Shown here one piece after another: positions 60,749-63,029 of a stretch of 63,029 bases of DNA; positions within the stretch are counted from its first letter, which is position 1, and every line of letters starts with the position of its first letter. Both the position numbers and the translations under genes were made by a program. This DNA comes from Pseudomonadota bacterium (GTDB lineage: Bacteria > Myxococcota_A > UBA796 > GCA-2862545): contig PKDJ01000185.1 of the NCBI GenBank assembly GCA_002862545.1, forward strand, positions 1-63,029, read 5' to 3'. The notes beneath the pieces were generated by a model. The model was not told where the DNA came from and made no database searches. It saw only the letters and a program-made list of their open reading frames with translations.

Positions 60749-61657
60749 ATCGACAAGCTGCAGTCCATTCGGTACTTCCTCAAGCTCTGTGAGACGCTGA
60801 GCTTCAAGGGTACAGCCGAGTTCTTCGGCGTGCCCTCCTCAACGGTTTCTCGCGCACTCAAGGCCCTCGAGGCCGAGCTGGGAGTGGCTCTGGTCGAGCG
60901 GACCACGCGACGGGTTCGTCTGACCGAGGCGGGGCGCTGGTATCGGGGAGAGGTGGCCGGACCGCTGCGGGCTCTGGCGATGGCGGACGAGCTGGTGGAT
61001 GTCCAGGCGCGAGAGCCCTCTGGACGGGTCCGGATCACGGCGATGCAAGGCTACGGCGAGCTTCGACTCTTCAGGGTCATCGAGAAGCTCGGACGGGTCC
61101 ACCCGCTCATCGTCTGTGACCTGGACCTCACCAACCGATTCGTCGATCTGTCTGCTGGGAACATCGACATCGCCATTCGGGCAACAGCCACGCCTCCCGA
61201 CGATCTGGTGGCTCGTCGGCTCCACGATCACCGCTTCGTGCTCGTCGCGTCACCGGCCTACCTGGAGGAGCGCGGCGCACCGTCGACGATCGAGGATCTG
61301 CGAAGGCATGAAGTGATCGCCTACCGAGGTCCGGCGGGGATCAAGCCGTGGCACGCCTCGGGGCCGGCCGGCGAGGCGGTCTACACCCCCGAGGGACTGT
61401 CTCTGGTCTCGAGCAGCGGGCTGCTGATTCTGCATGCCGTCGCGGCGGGGCAGGGCCTCACGCTGGTGCCGCGGTGGTCTGTCCGCGCGTCGCTGGCTGA
61501 CGGGTCCCTTCGAGAGGTGCGCTTGGACGGCCTGCGCTTGAGTCTCATGCCGGGCCCCGTGGCCAGCATGTACCTTCTCTATGACGCCAAGAAGAAGCGG
61601 CTCGGCCGCGTCCGGGCGACGGTGGACTTCTTCTCTGCGGAGCTCTCCGAGCCGTAG
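60749..61657 (+). CDS. LysR family transcriptional regulator, apparent ATC start
   Basis: A 302-residue LysR regulator. The protein should begin (M)DKLQSIRYFLKLCETLSFKG, but that first codon is ATC at 60749-60751. AGGAGAGAG is perfectly placed before it, and no ATG, GTG or TTG occurs between 60641 and this point. The usual LysR length and N-terminal sequence support it as the real start; a longer form from ATG 60641 is possible. The helix-turn-helix (about 16-45) has FFGVPSSTVSRALKALEAEL and the effector domain runs from about 90. No target gene is evident nearby; the 60660-60745 AT-rich stretch may be its own control region. Confidence 0.82.
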   Translation: MDKLQSIRYFLKLCETLSFKGTAEFFGVPSSTVSRALKALEAELGVALVERTTRRVRLTEAGRWYRGEVAGPLRALAMADELVDVQAREPSGRVRITAMQGYGELRLFRVIEKLGRVHPLIVCDLDLTNRFVDLSAGNIDIAIRATATPPDDLVARRLHDHRFVLVASPAYLEERGAPSTIEDLRRHEVIAYRGPAGIKPWHASGPAGEAVYTPEGLSLVSSSGLLILHAVAAGQGLTLVPRWSVRASLADGSLREVRLDGLRLSLMPGPVASMYLLYDAKKKRLGRVRATVDFFSAELSEP

Positions 61658-62033
61658 TGGGAGTCGGATCGGCCACGAGGCGGTCGATGACGTGCAGCGA
61701 GGCGAGGGGGGAGGAGCCATCGTTCCCCACGTCGGGCAGGTCTGGTGGCTGGGCGAGCGCCAGACACGCCGCAGCCACCGGAGGGACTGCAGCACATTGC
61801 TTCGGCCAAGGAGCAAGCCGCTCGGCGCAGAGCTGGAGCGCTTCGGACGCTGTCACTCTAAGGGGTGTGGCGTGGACTTTAGGTAGGGGGAGCCTGCCTC
61901 GAATCAGAGGGCGCCGAGACGGGCCAGGCCTCTCGGGAGGGTCCGTTCGGAGAACAACCGAACGCGACTCCAGGCTTCCAAATCGGGGGCGAGACTGGTA
62001 TGGTCTGACAGCTTCCCGGATGTGGAGAACAGC
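61658..62033. other. Intergenic region, no clear gene
   Basis: About 375 bases between the LysR gene and a lipoprotein gene. A minus-strand frame reads as protein-like for about 50 residues (AAVPPVAAACLALAQPPDL) but lacks a start signal and runs into the LysR gene, so it is not called. Confidence 0.35.
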
Positions 62034-63029
62034 ATGCGATTTACCCCCGTGATTTTCCTCGCCGTAGCCTGCGGCGTGCAGTCTCCGGTCGAGAACGACA
62101 CGACCGGCCAAGAGTGGAGCTTGCCCCAGGGTGCGGTCGTCACGCAGGCGGCGCCAGGTGACCTCGTGCTCAGCATGGACAGCGCGGAGGTCGGCAAGAG
62201 CATGCTCGCGACCGTCACCGAGGCTCTTCCCGACGAGACCTACCACCTCATCATCAGCTTTGAGGGCGCGGGTGAGTCCTGCCCGGCCGTGATGGGCGGG
62301 GCCTGCCTCGGTCTCGCTGGCTCGCCGACCCACATGGCGGTGGGTACGGCGGACGGCGACGGCAACGGCGAGTTCGACATTCCGGTCCCCTACCTGCCTC
62401 GCTTCGCCGGCATCGAGATCTGCGGCCAGCTCGTGTCGAACCGCGACGGCGAGTGGTACACGTCCAACGTGAGTTGCACGCTCCTCGACATCGACACCGA
62501 CCGCGACGGCCTGGCAGACAGCGTCGAGCTCGCGCTCGGCACGGATCCACTGCTGGAGGACAGCGACGGTGACGGCCGGCGGGACGGCGACGACTGTCTG
62601 CCGCTCGATCCGCTCAAGTTCACGTGCGGCTCGCTCTACGCCTCGACATCTCGGAGCTGTGGCACCACCGAGGTGTACAAGCTCGACATTGAAGACGGCA
62701 CCTACGAGCTGATGTTCAACAATGGGTACAAGTACACGGCGCTCACCGGGTTCGACGAGCGCCTCTTCGGCGCCGTCAACGGCTTCGACGGCTCGATCCA
62801 CGAGCTCGATCCCGAGACTGGAGACATCCTGGTCTCGTACTACACCGGCAACTCCCGCCCGGCGCTGTCGGCTACGTCCGACGGCACCATCTACTCCAAC
62901 TGGGGGGGAAGCACCTACATCTACGACGGCAACGACCTGGAGGCCGGCGGCTCCTACGTCGGAGGGATGTACTCCAGCAACAACGACATCGCAGTCGACA
63001 ACGACGGCAACGTCTACTTCGTCGACGAC
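62034..63029 (+). CDS. Lipoprotein with Cys domain, calcium repeats and propeller-like end (3' truncated)
   Basis: The window ends inside this gene; 332 residues are present. ATG 62034 with GGAGAAC gives MRFTPVIFLAVAC. Residues about 40-145 resemble the Ig-like Cys domain of the 12877 and 17734 proteins: GESCPAVMGGACLGLAG, then a DGDGNGEFDIPVP strand and EICGQLVSN. Two calcium-type repeats follow (DTDRDGLADSVE, DSDGDGRRDGDDC). The remainder begins a propeller-like series (GSIHELDPETGDILVSYYTG, ALSATSDGTIYSNW, NDIAVDNDGNVYFVDD). It is the third gene here built on this stalk, carrying yet another tip domain. Confidence 0.82.
   Translation, partial: MRFTPVIFLAVACGVQSPVENDTTGQEWSLPQGAVVTQAAPGDLVLSMDSAEVGKSMLATVTEALPDETYHLIISFEGAGESCPAVMGGACLGLAGSPTHMAVGTADGDGNGEFDIPVPYLPRFAGIEICGQLVSNRDGEWYTSNVSCTLLDIDTDRDGLADSVELALGTDPLLEDSDGDGRRDGDDCLPLDPLKFTCGSLYASTSRSCGTTEVYKLDIEDGTYELMFNNGYKYTALTGFDERLFGAVNGFDGSIHELDPETGDILVSYYTGNSRPALSATSDGTIYSNWGGSTYIYDGNDLEAGGSYVGGMYSSNNDIAVDNDGNVYFVDD

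Overview
The window is GC-rich, densely packed DNA from a Gram-negative bacterium, most likely a member of the Myxococcota or a close deltaproteobacterial relative. The evidence is one MYXO-CTERM-like tail (end of the 49497-50287 gene), thrombospondin-type-3 calcium repeats, many lipoproteins and secreted modular proteins, and frequent GTG and TTG starts. No rRNA, tRNA, CRISPR array, transposase or phage gene was seen. This looks like chromosomal, lineage-specific DNA rather than a mobile island.

Layout. 1-3538: ABC-2 exporter operon (ATPase plus two DUF3526-type permeases). 3759-6738: a tiny membrane protein, mutM, and a DUF7064/7065-like protein. 6731-11492: a PEP-utilising phosphotransferase-like protein, a TauD-type dioxygenase and a lipoprotein esterase. 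11532-18903: secreted and lipid-anchored proteins, including two Cys-rich module families, calcium-repeat proteins and an SGNH hydrolase. 19410-23820: HtrA-type protease, lipoprotein, membrane-bound class III cyclase, glutathione S-transferase. 23777-26751: a beta-propeller lipoprotein divergent from a lipoprotein-TetR pair, with tandem operators between them. 26824-28734: a GT-C glycosyltransferase with TPRs. 28922-39804: a block rich in proteins carrying a recurrent CPG...TPGG module, plus HupE and an amidase. 39973-41310: a PhnY/PhnZ-like fusion (probable phosphonate oxygenase). 42494-49084: an operon-like run of an arylsulfotransferase-like lipoprotein, a DUF1592-type CxxCH protein, a Tat-exported DUF1501 protein and a CxxCH-LRR lipoprotein. 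49108-51919: gene debris and serB. 52252-57378: outer-membrane barrel, ABC ATPase, two FtsX permeases and a LolA-like protein. 57476-63029: FG-GAP lipoprotein, another CPG-module protein, LysR regulator, and a truncated calcium-repeat lipoprotein.

How it fits together. The dominant theme is the cell surface. About half the genes encode exported proteins, and a complete Lol/Mac-like trafficking operon lies in the same neighbourhood. The most notable unexplained element is a module of about 95 residues, (L)DxxGxCPG...(T)PGG...CxGT...DxDG...CGxxxQhLDhxTCxxS. It occurs nine times in eight genes, joined to different partner domains (glycine-rich, CBM-like, Cys-rich, beta-solenoid-like, lamin-tail-like). 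Several exported proteins start with very short signal peptides lacking positive charge. Functions given without biochemical support are inferences from motifs; no database search was available.
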